Shown: one piece after another, positions 16,754 through 25,913 of the stretch
Layout of the letters: each line of letters opens with the position of its first letter
How positions within the stretch are numbered: the first letter of the stretch is position 1
Source of the DNA: Pseudonocardia sulfidoxydans NBRC 16205
GTDB taxonomy: Bacteria > Actinomycetota > Actinomycetes > Mycobacteriales > Pseudonocardiaceae
Direction of reading: 5' to 3'
NCBI RefSeq assembly: GCF_007989085.1
Contig: NZ_BJVJ01000006.1
Location: 104,812-168,811 of the forward strand
Length of the DNA: 64,000 nt
The notes under the pieces: model-generated
Told to the model about the DNA's origin: nothing
Database searches by the model: none
Seen by the model: the letters and a program-made list of their open reading frames with translations, nothing else
Translations under genes and position numbers: made by a program

Positions 16754-17716
16754 TCACTTCCGTCGCGACCGGTACCACGCCGACGCGGTGCCGACGTACA
16801 GCAGGATCACGCCGATGATCGCGAGCACGATCGGGCCGAAACCGATCAGCAGCGACACCGGATCCGACGAGATGCTGAGGCTGACATTCTGGTTGCCGGC
16901 GGTCAGGAACAGCACCGCGATGCCGCCGATGACGATCAGCGCGTACAGCACCACGAGCGCGGTGATGGAGACCCGGCCCCCGTTCTTCCCCAGGAACGCG
17001 GCCACCGACAGCGCGATGTGGATCAGCGCGAACACGATGAAGACGACGCCGACGACCATCGCGATCTGGGCGAGGTTGATACCCGCCTGCTGCAGCCGGG
17101 CGAGGTCGTCGGTCGACAACGCGGACGTCACCCTGTTGCTCGCCAGCGCCACGATCACGCCACCCGCGAGGTAGGGCAGCGCGCTGATGACCAGCAGGAT
17201 CATCCCGATGACGACGGACACCGGCCGCTTCACGTCCTGGGCGGGCTCCCCACCGAAGCCGGGCCCGGCGTCGGCGTACGGGTTGTAGACGTTGTAACCC
17301 GGCTGCTGTCCGCCGTACTGCTGTTGCGGCGGGTACTGCTGGCCGTACTGGGGCTGGCCGAACTGGGGCTGCTGCCCGTACTGCTGGCCGTAGTCGGGCT
17401 GCTGACCGTACTGCTGCTGCGGCGGGTACTGCTGGCCGTACTGGGGCTGCCCGTACTGGGGCTGGGGCTGTCCGCCGTACTGCTGGTCGCCGCCGTACTG
17501 CTGCTGGCCGTACTGCTGCTGGTCCCCGCCGCCCGCGGCGTGCCGGCCGCCTTCGTAGGTCGGGCCCGGGGCGGGACGATCGTCGTCGACCCGGTCCTTC
17601 TGCATGTCGACACCCGGGTCGGCGCCCTGCTGGTCACGCTGACGCTGGTAGCTGCCCGGGAGGTAGCCCGTCGGCTTGTCCTCGCCGCGGTCGGGCGGAG
17701 TGCTCACCTGGCCCAC
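16754..17716 (-). CDS. Membrane protein with Gln/Tyr/Pro-rich repetitive N-terminus
   Basis: 320 residues. Residues about 60-145 are imperfect repeats of PQYGQPQYGQQYPPQQQYGQ type, and residues 1-60 are polar. Four membrane segments follow from about 170: VVIGMILLVISALPYLAGGV, MVVGVVFIVFALIHIALSV, ITALVVLYALIVIGGIAVLF and LIGFGPIVLAIIGVILLYV. No enzyme motif is seen. It is the first of three neighbouring minus-strand genes sharing a low-complexity cytoplasmic tail and a membrane bundle. The repetitive DNA (17290-17530) could vary in length between strains. Function unknown. Confidence 0.8.
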   Translation of the reverse strand: MGQVSTPPDRGEDKPTGYLPGSYQRQRDQQGADPGVDMQKDRVDDDRPAPGPTYEGGRHAAGGGDQQQYGQQQYGGDQQYGGQPQPQYGQPQYGQQYPPQQQYGQQPDYGQQYGQQPQFGQPQYGQQYPPQQQYGGQQPGYNVYNPYADAGPGFGGEPAQDVKRPVSVVIGMILLVISALPYLAGGVIVALASNRVTSALSTDDLARLQQAGINLAQIAMVVGVVFIVFALIHIALSVAAFLGKNGGRVSITALVVLYALIVIGGIAVLFLTAGNQNVSLSISSDPVSLLIGFGPIVLAIIGVILLYVGTASAWYRSRRK

Positions 17717-17749
17717 CGTATGGCCGACCGCGAACCGTGTCCACGAGCC

Positions 17750-17777
17750 CCCCGCCCCGGCCGCGGCCGGGGCGGGG
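17750..17777 (-). terminator. Strong GC hairpin downstream of the DUF4282 gene
   Basis: CCCCGCCCCGGCC and its exact complement form a 13-bp stem around a GC dinucleotide (practical loop 6 bases). It lies 25 bases past the stop of the DUF4282 gene at 17802 and before the start of the Q/Y-rich gene. A likely factor-independent terminator without a U-tract. Confidence 0.7.
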
Positions 17778-17801
17778 TCTCGGACGCGGACCGCCGCCGG
17801 G

Positions 17802-18332
17802 TCACGGCCAGCGGCGATGGTGGATGTCCTCGGACATGCGGACCACCGCGTAGTAGAACTCCAACGTCACCCGGAAGAGGATCAGGTAGAACAGCGCGAC
17901 CACGGCGCCCAGCACGAGGGCGAGAATGCCGCCCAGCGCGCCGTTGCCGATGAAGCCGGTGACGATCGCCGCCAGCCAGCCGAGGCCGATCACGACCATG
18001 CCGATGATGTAGAGCACCTTCACGACGACAGGCGTCGCGAAGTAGTTGAAGTCGAAGTCGAACAGGGCGCCGAAGAAGTTCTTGCCCGGCGGCAGACCGC
18101 TCGACGGGCCGGGCCCACCCGGTCCCCCGTACCCGGGGGGCGGGCCGCCGTAGCCGGGGGGCGGGCCCGCGGGCGGACCGTATCCGGGCGCGCCCGCCGG
18201 CTGCTGTGTCTGCTGGCCCCAGTCCGGCGGCGGGTTGTACTGGGTGGGCTGGTCCTGCCAGCCGCCCGCCGGGTCCTGCGGCTGCTGAGGCTGCCGGCCG
18301 TGGTTCTCCGGGTTTTCCGGGTCCTGGCTCAT
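17802..18332 (-). CDS. DUF4282 membrane protein with Pro/Gly/Gln-rich N-terminus
   Basis: 176 residues. Residues 1-88 are disordered, with YGPPAGPPPGYGGPPPGYG repeats. KNFFGALFDFDFNYFATPVV at about 85-104 opens the DUF4282 domain, followed by two membrane segments (LYIIGMVVIGLGWLAAIVTGF and ILALVLGAVVALFYLILF) and RVTLEFYYAVVRMSEDI, the family's conserved end. Function unknown. It lies in a row with two other tail-bearing membrane genes, each closed by its own hairpin, so they may be separate transcription units. Confidence 0.85.
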   Translation of the reverse strand: MSQDPENPENHGRQPQQPQDPAGGWQDQPTQYNPPPDWGQQTQQPAGAPGYGPPAGPPPGYGGPPPGYGGPGGPGPSSGLPPGKNFFGALFDFDFNYFATPVVVKVLYIIGMVVIGLGWLAAIVTGFIGNGALGGILALVLGAVVALFYLILFRVTLEFYYAVVRMSEDIHHRRWP

Positions 18333-18442
18333 GTCGCTCCGATCGCAGACGGTGGTGATCAGGGCGGATCATGCCGGGATCGTGGGGCGACGTCCGGATG
18401 AAACGGTCACGCACCCGGGTGAAGCAGCTCCCCCTCCCCCAC

Positions 18443-18548
18443 CGAACGTGTCACCAGAACCGCCGACTCGCGCTGATCACACGCTCGATCGTCGACCGGC
18501 CCGCGAACGTGTCACCAGCGCCGACCGGGCGCGCTCATGACACGTTCG
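18443..18548. repeat. Paired 45-nt palindromes, locus B (DUF4282/RDD intergenic)
   Basis: Copies at 18443-18487 and 18504-18548 have a 16-base gap. Both start CGAACGTGTCACCAG and end ATCACACGCTCG or ATGACACGTTCG. Copy 2 begins like locus C copy 2 (CGAACGTGTCACCAGCGC). The pair lies upstream of the DUF4282 start and just before the terminator of the RDD gene. Confidence 0.85.
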
Positions 18549-18570
18549 GCAGCGAAGCCCGGACGCATCA

Positions 18571-18601
18571 CGGCCCCGGCACCACGAGGGTGCCGGGGCC
18601 G
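18571..18601 (-). terminator. Terminator hairpin of the RDD gene
   Basis: CGGCCCCGGCAC (18571-18582) and GTGCCGGGGCCG (18590-18601) form a perfect 12-bp stem with a 7-base loop. It lies 19 bases past the stop of the minus-strand RDD gene at 18620. Confidence 0.75.
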
Positions 18602-18619
18602 TGGAGGCGGAACCGGGTC

Positions 18620-19453
18620 CTACTGCGACTTGATGACGATCGTCGCTGCCCACTTGTCGTGCAGGGCACGGCGCAGCGGCTGGTCGGTGAGCACCGAGAT
18701 GCCGTCGGCCAGGCTGAAGACCAGCACGAGGAGGCTGATCAGGCCGAGGCCGACGACGTCGACGAACGCGAGCAGACCGACGACGCCGTAGATGCCCGGG
18801 TAGATGAGCGCCCGCTTGATCAGCGTGGCGCTGTCGGGCTTGCTGCCGTCGGGCGCGACCAGGCGGGTCTTCATGACCATTTTGCCGAGGGTCTGGCCGT
18901 TGCGGGAGTGCATCAGGTAGTCGTAGGCCGCGTAGGCCAGACCCGCGATGACGTAGGTGAGCACCGCCGCGATGACGAAGCCCGTGCCACCCCTGACGGC
19001 GCCTGTCGCGATGTCGACCGACACCGACGAGACGAAGATCGCGGCCAGGATGAAGCTGAGGATCCAGTAGACGACGCCGTAGAGGACGCCGTCGATGATG
19101 CGGCCGACGAGCCGCTCCCACCACTCCGGGATGGGGCCCGGGGCGCCCGGCGGGACGGGCTGGGGCGCGGCGCCGTAGCCGGGCTGGCCGTAGGGCGGCT
19201 GCCCGTACGGCTGCTGCGGCGGGTAACCGGGCTGCTGGCCGTAGGGCTGCTGGGGGTAGCCCTGCTGCTGGTACGGCTGCTGCTGGTAGCCCTGTTGCGG
19301 GTATCCCTGCTGGGGGTAGCCCTGCTGCGGATACCCCTGCTGCGGGTAGCCGGGCGGCGGGTAGCCACCCTGCTGCGGATCCCCCTGACCGGGGGGCGGA
19401 CCGTAGCCCGGCGCGGGCTGACCCTGCCACTGAGGGTCGGAGGGTGACGTCAT
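18620..19453 (-). CDS. RDD-family membrane protein with (PQQGY)n N-terminus
   Basis: 277 residues. Residues about 28-95 are repeats of [12 protein letters not shown] type, then Pro/Gly-rich. The RDD domain begins near 112 ([20 protein letters not shown], containing the R...D pair) and continues through [23 protein letters not shown] near 185, the third conserved RDD feature, with three to four membrane segments. RDD proteins are membrane proteins of mostly unknown role, some suspected of transport. The tail resembles those of the next two genes downstream. ATG at 19453. Confidence 0.85.
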   Translation of the reverse strand: MTSPSDPQWQGQPAPGYGPPPGQGDPQQGGYPPPGYPQQGYPQQGYPQQGYPQQGYQQQPYQQQGYPQQPYGQQPGYPPQQPYGQPPYGQPGYGAAPQPVPPGAPGPIPEWWERLVGRIIDGVLYGVVYWILSFILAAIFVSSVSVDIATGAVRGGTGFVIAAVLTYVIAGLAYAAYDYLMHSRNGQTLGKMVMKTRLVAPDGSKPDSATLIKRALIYPGIYGVVGLLAFVDVVGLGLISLLVLVFSLADGISVLTDQPLRRALHDKWAATIVIKSQ

Positions 19454-19518
19454 GCGCCGAAAGGTAAGCAGACGTCCGTTCCCTGTCCAGATGCCGGCAC
19501 GAACCGTGACGTCGAACG

Positions 19519-20499
19519 TCAGTTCTCACCCAGTCGAGCGGCGATTTCCGTGGCCCAGTACGTGAGGACGATGTCGGCGCCCGCTCGTCGTATACCTGTG
19601 ACGGTTTCGAGGACGGCGCGGTCGCGGTCGATCCAGCCGTTGGCGGCGGCGGCCTCGATCATCGCGTACTCCCCCGACACCTGGTAGGCGGCGACGGGGA
19701 CGTCGGCGACGTCGGCGACGGAGCGCAGCACGTCGAGGTAGGCCATGGCGGGCTTGACCATCACCATGTCGGCGCCCTCTTCGAGGTCGAGGGCGAGCTC
19801 GCGCAGCGCCTCGCGGAGGTTGGCGCCGTCCTGCTGGTAGGTCTTGCGGTCGCCCCGCAGCTGTGACTCGACGGCTTCCCGGAAGGGGCCGTAGAAGGCG
19901 GAGGAGTACTTGGCGGTGTAGGCGAGGATGCCGGTGTCGGGGAACCCGGCGGCGTCGAGCGCGTCGCGGATGACGCCGACCTGGCCGTCCATCATGCCGC
20001 TGGGGCCGAGGAGGTCGGCGCCCGACTCGGCCTGGGCGACGCCCATCTCGGCGTAGATCGCGAGGGTGGCGTCGTTGTCGACGCGGCCGCGGTCGTCGAG
20101 GACGCCGCAGTGGCCGTGGTCGGTGAACTCGTCGAGGCACGTGTCGGCCATCAGCACGGTGGCGTCGCCGATCTCGGCCTTCACGTCGCGCAGCGCGACG
20201 TTGAGGACGCCGTCGGGGTCGGCCCCGGCGCTGCCGCGGGCGTCGCGCACCGCGGGCACCCCGAACAGCATGAGCCCGCCGACGCCCGCCCCGGCCGCTT
20301 CGGCGGCGGCCTTGCGCAGCGAGTCGCGGGTGTGCTGGACGACCCCGGGCATCGACGCGATCGGCACCGGCTCGGACGCGTCCTCCTTGACGAACATGGG
20401 GAGGACGAGGTGGCGCGGGGCGAGGTCGGTCTCGGCGACGAGCCGGCGCATCGCGGGGGTGGTGCGGAGCCGGCGCGGGCGCTGCGCGGGGAAAGCCAT
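19519..20499 (-). CDS. hemB: Delta-aminolevulinic acid dehydratase / porphobilinogen synthase (HemB)
   Basis: 326 residues. It condenses two 5-aminolevulinates into porphobilinogen. The lysine motifs [14 protein letters not shown] (near 195) and [13 protein letters not shown] (near 248) hold the two Schiff-base lysines. The metal loop reads [16 protein letters not shown] (near 120): first and last Cys are kept but the middle Cys of the classic zinc site is Asp, the mixed form common in actinobacteria. It lies downstream of, and in the same direction as, rex-hemACD, but is separated by a terminator and three palindromes, so it probably has its own promoter. Confidence 0.95.
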   Translation of the reverse strand: MAFPAQRPRRLRTTPAMRRLVAETDLAPRHLVLPMFVKEDASEPVPIASMPGVVQHTRDSLRKAAAEAAGAGVGGLMLFGVPAVRDARGSAGADPDGVLNVALRDVKAEIGDATVLMADTCLDEFTDHGHCGVLDDRGRVDNDATLAIYAEMGVAQAESGADLLGPSGMMDGQVGVIRDALDAAGFPDTGILAYTAKYSSAFYGPFREAVESQLRGDRKTYQQDGANLREALRELALDLEEGADMVMVKPAMAYLDVLRSVADVADVPVAAYQVSGEYAMIEAAAANGWIDRDRAVLETVTGIRRAGADIVLTYWATEIAARLGEN

Positions 20500-20541
20500 C
20501 GCCCGAGCCTACGACTGCCCCGAACACCCCCGCCGACGACC

Positions 20542-20720
20542 CGCGCGCAACCTCATCGCTGTCCGGCGGCGGGAATACAGCCGTCAGGTTGCGCGCGATC
20601 TGTCGGCCGCAACCTCACGGCTGTCCGCGGCGGAGATACAGCCGTCAGGTTGCGCGCGATCTGTCGGCCGCAACCTCACGGCTGGCCGCGGCGCCGGGAA
20701 CAGCAGTGAGGTTGCGCCCG
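20542..20720. repeat. Three tandem palindromes upstream of hemB
   Basis: Three 51-56 nt palindromes lie at about 20542-20597, 20608-20658 and 20668-20720. The linkers between the first and second and between the second and third are nearly identical (ATCTGTCGGC, with CCG.../GCC edges). Arms are GCAACCTCACGGCTGT and ACAGCCGTCAGGTTGC with one mismatch; the third copy has degenerate arms. The sequence differs from the 45-nt element elsewhere in the window. The array fills most of the gap between the hemD terminator and the hemB start. Confidence 0.85.
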
Positions 20721-20730
20721 GAGACGCCGC

Positions 20731-20764
20731 GGGCGGCCACCCCCGGTGAGGGGAGTGGCCGCCC
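20731..20764 (-). terminator. Terminator of the rex-hemACD operon
   Basis: GGGCGGCCAC and GTGGCCGCCC make a perfect 10-bp stem with a 14-base loop, 19 bases beyond the cobA/hemD stop. It separates hemB from the rest of the haem genes. Confidence 0.7.
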
Positions 20765-20782
20765 GTGGGACGGAGACCAGGC

Positions 20783-22324
20783 TCAGCGCCTGCGCGCCTT
20801 GGCCTTCTTCGGCGGCGGCAGCGCACCCTCGGCGCGCAGCTTGGCGGCGTGCGCGGCCAGGGCGTCGACCAGCGACGGGACCAGCGCGTGCTCGGGCTGC
20901 ACGTCGACGCGCAGGCCGAACTCGCGGGCGGTCTCGGCGGTGGCCGGGCCGATGCACGCGACGAGTGTGCGAGCGTGCGGCTTGCCGGCGATACCCACCA
21001 GGTTCCGGACGGTCGACGACGAGGTGAAGCACACGGCGTCGAAGCCACCGGTCTTGATGGCCTCGCGGATCGGCGCGGGCGGCGGGGCGGCCCGGACCGT
21101 CCGGTAGGCGGTGACGTCGTCGATCTCCCAGCCGCGGTCGCGCAGGCCGGCGGCGAGGGTCTCGGTGGCGATGTCGGCGCGCGGGAGCAGGACGCGGTCG
21201 ACCGGGTCGAGGATGTCGTCGTAGGGCGGGAAGATCTCGAGCAGGCCCTCGGACGTGGACTGCTGCGACTCGTCGATGTCCGGGACGATCTCCGGGGCGA
21301 TGCCGAACTCGCGGACCTTGGCCGCGGTGGCGGCGCCGACGCAGGCGATCTTGACTCCGGAGAAGGCGCGGGCGTCGAGGCCGAACTCGGCGAACTTCTC
21401 CCAGACCGCGCGCACGGCGTTGGTCGAGGTGAAGACGACCCACTGGTAGCGGCCGTCGACGAGGCCCTTGACGGCGCGTTCCATCTGGGTGGGCGAGCGG
21501 GGCGGCTCGACCGCGATGGTGGGCACCTCCTCGGGGATGGCGCCGTGGACGCGCAGCCGGTCGCTCATGGCGCCGGCCTGGTCCTTGGTGCGCGGGACGA
21601 GGACGCGCCAGCCGTAGAGGGCGCGCGACTCCCACCAGGACAGCTCGGCGCGCTCGGCGACCTCGGAGCCGACCGACAGCACGAGCGGGCCGTCGAGCTC
21701 GCCGGCGTCGCCCGCCATGGCGGCGAGCGTGGAGTCGATCGTCTTCTGGGTGTTGCGGGTGCCGCCGGCGGTGACGGCGACGCGGGTGTCGGCGGGGACG
21801 CCCTGGTCGGCCAGCGAGACGGCGACCTCGGACAGGTGCGCGGCCGTGGCGTGCAGCACGAGAGGTCCGGGGACCGACGCGATGCGCGCCCAGTCGACGC
21901 CCGCGCGGACGTCGGCCTCGACGTGCCCGGAGCCCAGCGGGACGCCCGCGTAGGCGGGGACGGCGGTGCCGGCGGGGACACCGGGCAGGACGTCGAAGGG
22001 GACGCCCGCCTTGGCGACGGCGCGTGCCTCGGCGATGACCGCGTCGGTGGTCATCGGATCGCCGCTGACGAGCCGGATCACGGCGCGGCCGGCGCCGGCC
22101 TCGGCGACCAGGTCGGCGGCGACGTCGGCGGGCTGACCGACGGCGGGGCGGACCTCGGCGCCCTCCGCGATGAGCGCGGTGATCTCCTCGGGTACGTCGG
22201 GGTCGGCGACGACGAGCGGCGCAGCCGCGATCGCGTCGCGCGCACGTACCGTCAGCAGTCCGGGGTCGCCCGGGCCGCTGCCCACGAAGGCGATCCGGCC
22301 GGGGGTTGGTGTGGCCTTTGTCAT
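20783..22324 (-). CDS. hemD: Bifunctional uroporphyrinogen-III C-methyltransferase / uroporphyrinogen-III synthase (CobA-HemD)
   Basis: 513 residues, a fusion common in actinobacteria. Residues about 10-240 are a tetrapyrrole methylase ([30 protein letters not shown]), which makes precorrin-2 for sirohaem and cobalamin. Residues about 260-490 are the HemD fold ([43 protein letters not shown]), which closes hydroxymethylbilane into uroporphyrinogen III. One protein therefore sits at the branch between haem and sirohaem/B12. The Lys/Arg-rich tail [11 protein letters not shown] is unusual. The ATG at 22324 overlaps the hemC stop by four bases. Confidence 0.94.
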   Translation of the reverse strand: MTKATPTPGRIAFVGSGPGDPGLLTVRARDAIAAAPLVVADPDVPEEITALIAEGAEVRPAVGQPADVAADLVAEAGAGRAVIRLVSGDPMTTDAVIAEARAVAKAGVPFDVLPGVPAGTAVPAYAGVPLGSGHVEADVRAGVDWARIASVPGPLVLHATAAHLSEVAVSLADQGVPADTRVAVTAGGTRNTQKTIDSTLAAMAGDAGELDGPLVLSVGSEVAERAELSWWESRALYGWRVLVPRTKDQAGAMSDRLRVHGAIPEEVPTIAVEPPRSPTQMERAVKGLVDGRYQWVVFTSTNAVRAVWEKFAEFGLDARAFSGVKIACVGAATAAKVREFGIAPEIVPDIDESQQSTSEGLLEIFPPYDDILDPVDRVLLPRADIATETLAAGLRDRGWEIDDVTAYRTVRAAPPPAPIREAIKTGGFDAVCFTSSSTVRNLVGIAGKPHARTLVACIGPATAETAREFGLRVDVQPEHALVPSLVDALAAHAAKLRAEGALPPPKKAKARRR

Positions 22325-23304
22325 TCGGAACTCCCGATCCAGCGGTTCTCCTGGCGCCCGGCCGTTCCCGGCAACGTGTCGGCGCCCATGTCGAGAAGCT
22401 CCGCGGCGAGTGCCGCGCCGAGCTTCTCGGCGTCGTCGATCTCTCCCTGGGCGGAGGCGCGCAGCAGCGCGCCGTCCGCCGTGCCGACCACCGCGCGCAG
22501 CGACAGCCGGTCCACCACCCGTCCTGCGTCGTCGAGGTCGGAGACGACGTCGGCCAGCGCACCGATCGGCGCGCTGCAGCCTCCCTCGAGGGTCGCGAGG
22601 ACGGCACGCTCGGCGGTGACGGCCGCACGGGCAGCCGGGTCGTCGAGCAGTGCGGTGAGCGCGAGCGCGAGCTCGTGCTCGGTGCTGCCGGGCGCACCGG
22701 CCCTGCACTCCAGTGCCAGCGCGCCCTGGGCGGGCGCGGGCAGCATCTGTACGGGTTCGAGGAGCTCGGTCGCCTCGTCGATGCGACCGAGCCTGCGCAG
22801 TCCGGCGGCGGCGACGATGACGCCGTCGAGCTCGCCGGAGCGGACCTTGCCGATCCGGGAGTCGACGTTGCCGCGGATGGGCACGACCTCGATGCCGAGG
22901 CCGAGGGCTTCGAGCTGGGCGGTGCGCCGCGGGGAACCGGTGCCGATGCGCGAGCCGGCCGACAGTTCGCCGAGGACCTTGCCGTCGCGGGCCACGAGGG
23001 CGTCGCGGGGGTCCTCCCGGCCGGGAACGGCGACGAGCACGAGCCGGGGGTCGGCCGCCGTCGGCAGGTCCTTGTAGGAGTGGACGGCGATGTCGACCTC
23101 GCCGGCGACGACGGCGTCGCGCACGGCGGAGACGAACACGCCGACGCCCAGCTCGGCGACGGGTGCGCCGGAGCGGTCGCCCGCGGTGGAGACGGGGACG
23201 AGCTCGGCGGCGTACCCGGCGGCGCGCAGGCGGTCGGCGATCTGCCCGGACTGTGCCATGGCGAGCGCGCTGGGCCGGGTCGCGATGCGAAGGGTCCCGC
23301 TCAT
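22321..23304 (-). CDS. hemC: Porphobilinogen deaminase / hydroxymethylbilane synthase (HemC)
   Basis: 327 residues. It joins four porphobilinogens into hydroxymethylbilane. [22 protein letters not shown] at the N-terminus, HSYKDLPTA near 75 and the dipyrromethane-cofactor cysteine in [10 protein letters not shown] near 240 are all present. The ATG at 23304 overlaps the hemA stop (ATGA) and its own stop overlaps the hemD start, so hemA, hemC and hemD are translationally coupled. Confidence 0.96.
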   Translation of the reverse strand: MSGTLRIATRPSALAMAQSGQIADRLRAAGYAAELVPVSTAGDRSGAPVAELGVGVFVSAVRDAVVAGEVDIAVHSYKDLPTAADPRLVLVAVPGREDPRDALVARDGKVLGELSAGSRIGTGSPRRTAQLEALGLGIEVVPIRGNVDSRIGKVRSGELDGVIVAAAGLRRLGRIDEATELLEPVQMLPAPAQGALALECRAGAPGSTEHELALALTALLDDPAARAAVTAERAVLATLEGGCSAPIGALADVVSDLDDAGRVVDRLSLRAVVGTADGALLRASAQGEIDDAEKLGAALAAELLDMGADTLPGTAGRQENRWIGSSE

Positions 23305-24716
23305 CGGGTGACCTCCTCGTCGGCGCGGGGTTCACGGAGCTCGACGTTCAGCGCGGCGGCGACGTCGTCGCCGGGGCGGGCGGTGGTGCCGGTCATGCCG
23401 GGGGTGGCGACGGCCGCGGGTGTCTGCGGGTCGAGCTCGAACAGCAGCCGCAGCGCCTCGGCGTAGCTGTCGCCGTCGGGGCCTTCGGCGAGGCGTTTGA
23501 CCTGCACCGTCGGGGTGTGGAGGAGCTTGTCGACGACGCGGCGCACCGACCGGGCGAACTCGTTGCGCACGTCGGGCTCGAGGTCGGGCAGCCGCGAGTC
23601 GAGCCGCAGCAGCTCGGCGTCGACGACCTCGGAGGCGCGCCGGCGCAGGGCGGTGACGGTGGGGGTGACCTCGGCGGAGCGCTGCGAGGCGAGGTAGGCC
23701 TGGGCCTCGTCGGCGACGATGGCCCGGGCGGCGGCGACGGCGTCGGCCCCGTCGAGGTCGACGCGGTCGGTGAGCCTGCGCTGCAACGTCTCCAGGTCGA
23801 CGACGGTGACGCCGGGGACGTCGACGACGCTCGCGTCGACGTCGCGGGGCAGCCCGAGGTCGCACACGACGAGCGGGCGGCCGCCGGGGCGGCGGACGGC
23901 GGCGACGGCGTCGCGGTCGACGACGATGCCGACGGAGCCGGTGCAGGTGACGAGGACGTCGGCGTCGGCCAGCTCGGTGGGCAGCAGGTCGAGCGTGCCC
24001 GCGCGGGCGGGTGTGCCGGTCTCGGTGGTCTTGGCGGCGAGCCGCTCGGCGCGCTCCTCGGAGCGGTTGAGCACGACGATCTCGGCGGCACCGGCGCGGC
24101 GCAGGTGCGCGGCGGCGAGTGCCCCCATGGCGCCGGCGCCGACGACGACGGCCTTGACCCCGCCGAGGTCGCCGGGTTCGCGGCCGAGGCCGCGGGAGGC
24201 GTCGGCGAGGGCCTCGGAGACGACGGAGGCGCCCGCGGCGTCGATCCCGGTGCGGGCGTGGACGCGTTTGCCGACGCGCAGCGCCTGCTGGGACAGCTCG
24301 TGCAGGACTCGGCCGACGGTCTCGGCGTCGTCGGCGACCGCGTAGGCCGACCGCAGCTGGCCGAGGATCTGCGACTCGCCGACGACCATGGAGTCGAGCC
24401 CGGCCGACACCGCGAACAGGTGCTGCACGGCCGAGGCGGCGTAGTGCACGTACATGTGGTCGGTCAGGTCGGTCAGCGGCAGCCCGGAGTGCCGGGCGAG
24501 GACGCCGGTGACGTCGGTGAGACCGCCGTGGAAGGCATCGACGACCGCGTAGGCCTCGATCCTGTTGCACGTGGCGAGCAGCACGACCTCGCTGACGTGC
24601 TCCGCACGCAGCATCTCGTCGAGCAGCTTGGGCACGTCGTCCGGCCCGACCGTCGCCTTCTCGAGGAGGGCGACGGGCGCGGTCCGGTGGGACATGCCCA
24701 CGACCAGCACACTCAC
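23301..24716 (-). CDS. hemA: Glutamyl-tRNA reductase (HemA)
   Basis: 471 residues. It reduces glutamyl-tRNA to glutamate-1-semialdehyde, the first committed step of C5 haem synthesis; HemL uses the product. [16 protein letters not shown] near the start, the catalytic Cys in [11 protein letters not shown] near 50, [11 protein letters not shown], and the NADPH-binding [12 protein letters not shown] near 190 fit well. The dimerisation domain fills the C-terminus. The start at GTG 24716 matches the family N-terminus and lies two bases after the rex stop; longer frames run into rex. Confidence 0.96.
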   Translation of the reverse strand: MSVLVVGMSHRTAPVALLEKATVGPDDVPKLLDEMLRAEHVSEVVLLATCNRIEAYAVVDAFHGGLTDVTGVLARHSGLPLTDLTDHMYVHYAASAVQHLFAVSAGLDSMVVGESQILGQLRSAYAVADDAETVGRVLHELSQQALRVGKRVHARTGIDAAGASVVSEALADASRGLGREPGDLGGVKAVVVGAGAMGALAAAHLRRAGAAEIVVLNRSEERAERLAAKTTETGTPARAGTLDLLPTELADADVLVTCTGSVGIVVDRDAVAAVRRPGGRPLVVCDLGLPRDVDASVVDVPGVTVVDLETLQRRLTDRVDLDGADAVAAARAIVADEAQAYLASQRSAEVTPTVTALRRRASEVVDAELLRLDSRLPDLEPDVRNEFARSVRRVVDKLLHTPTVQVKRLAEGPDGDSYAEALRLLFELDPQTPAAVATPGMTGTTARPGDDVAAALNVELREPRADEEVTR

Positions 24717-24718
24717 CG

Positions 24719-25555
24719 CTATGACACCGCCGATCCGTTGACCGCCCCGTGACCGTTGGTGGCCGCGGGGCTGTTCGGCAGGGCCGCGAGGTGAGCGCCG
24801 GCCGTGCCGTCGAGGGGTACCCGCGCGGCGGCCTCGGAATCGCGCCGGCGGGCGACGTGGAAGGCCAGGACCTGGAGCTCGACTGCCAGGTCGACCTTGC
24901 GCACCTCCACCTGCGGCGGGACCTGCAGGACGACGGGGGCGAAGTTGAGGATGCACCGCACACCGGCGGCGACCAGCTGGTCGCAGACCGACTGGGCGGC
25001 AGGGCCCGGCGTCGCGACGAGACCGATGGTCACGCCCCGCTCGCGGCACACGCGCGCGATGTCGCGGACGTGGTCGACGAGGATGCCGTTGATGTGGATC
25101 CCGACGAGGTCGGGGTCGATGTCGAACAGGGCCGTGACGGGGAAGCCGCGGCCGACGAAGCCTCCGTAGCCGGCGAGGGCGTGCCCGAGGTTGCCGATGC
25201 CGACGACCGCGACGGTCTGCGGCTCGTCGAGTCCGAGGGTGCGCTCGATCTGGTGGTGCAGGGAGCGGACCTCGTAGCCGACGCCGCGGATGCCGTAGGA
25301 ACCGATGTAGGAGAGGTCCTTGCGCAGCTTCGCCGAGTTGACCCCGCTCGCGGTGGCCAGCTCCTCGCTCGACACCGTGTCGGCGCCCTGCTCGGCGAAC
25401 TCGCCGAGCATGCGCAGATACACCGCGAGCCGGGCGACGGTGGCCTCCGGGATCGCGCGCGTGACGGGAGCGGCGGCCGCGGGGGCGGCGCCGTCGGCGG
25501 GGCCCGTGCCGTTCGCGCCGGTCTGGGTGTCACCGGCGTGCGGCGGCAACGTCAC
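24719..25555 (-). CDS. rex: Redox-sensing repressor Rex
   Basis: 278 residues. The winged helix (about 34-105; [20 protein letters not shown] is the recognition region) is followed by a Rossmann domain with [16 protein letters not shown] near 115, which senses the NADH/NAD+ ratio. The first 30 residues are a Gly/Ala-rich lead unlike the core. Rex represses respiratory and haem genes when NADH is low. It starts the rex-hemA-hemC-hemD operon, as in Streptomyces. A Rex-operator-like site over a good promoter lies 120 bases upstream, so autorepression is likely. Confidence 0.95.
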   Translation of the reverse strand: MTLPPHAGDTQTGANGTGPADGAAPAAAAPVTRAIPEATVARLAVYLRMLGEFAEQGADTVSSEELATASGVNSAKLRKDLSYIGSYGIRGVGYEVRSLHHQIERTLGLDEPQTVAVVGIGNLGHALAGYGGFVGRGFPVTALFDIDPDLVGIHINGILVDHVRDIARVCRERGVTIGLVATPGPAAQSVCDQLVAAGVRCILNFAPVVLQVPPQVEVRKVDLAVELQVLAFHVARRRDSEAAARVPLDGTAGAHLAALPNSPAATNGHGAVNGSAVS

Positions 25556-25664
25556 GCTGGGGTCTCCTCGAGTTCACCCGGTCGCACACTCCGCGGCCGG
25601 CTCCGGCTCGCCGAGCCCAGCACGGGAAACCCGGATTCCGGGACCGGCGGGCGGCGATGCGAAC

Positions 25665-25693
25665 ACGGTAGCCGCTTGTGAAGGCCCGCACAA
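25665..25693 (-). promoter_or_regulatory. rex promoter with overlapping Rex operator (ROP)
   Basis: On the minus strand a -35 TTGTGC (25693-25688) and a -10 TACCGT (25670-25665) are spaced by exactly 17 bases. The 18-base site at 25676-25693, TTGTGAAGGCCCGCACAA on the plus strand, matches the Rex operator TTGTGAA-N4-TTCACAA in all but two positions and covers the -35 and spacer. Predicted transcript start is near 25658, about 100 bases before rex. Confidence 0.75.
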
Positions 25694-25861
25694 AGTTGCG
25701 ATCTTGGTCGATGACGTGCTCATCCGTGGCATTCGTGGCACCGACCGGTGGGCGTGCCTGGGGTGCCGCTCACCGCCCGTGCGTGGGCCGGTACGGGTGT
25801 GGGCGACGGCTCGACGTGACCTGTCTCGCAACCCGGCGCGCCGGCCCCCCGACGCACGGTT

Positions 25862-25889
25862 CCCGGTGCCGCGGACCGCGGGCACCGGG
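25862..25889 (-). terminator. Terminator of the fasciclin gene
   Basis: CCCGGTGCCGCGG pairs with CCGCGGGCACCGGG with one bulged base, giving a 13-bp stem and a tiny loop. It lies 25 bases beyond the minus-strand stop at 25914. Confidence 0.65.
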
Positions 25890-25913
25890 AGCCGGTCGAT
25901 CGTTCGAGGGGCG

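Larger units (their letters stand above)
25556..25913. other. Intergenic region between rex start and fasciclin gene end
   Basis: 358 bases with no convincing gene. It holds the rex promoter and Rex operator (25665-25693) and a terminator for the fasciclin gene (25862-25889). The stretch 25700-25860 has no feature I can name. Short open frames exist but lack start signals and recognisable products. Confidence 0.7.
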
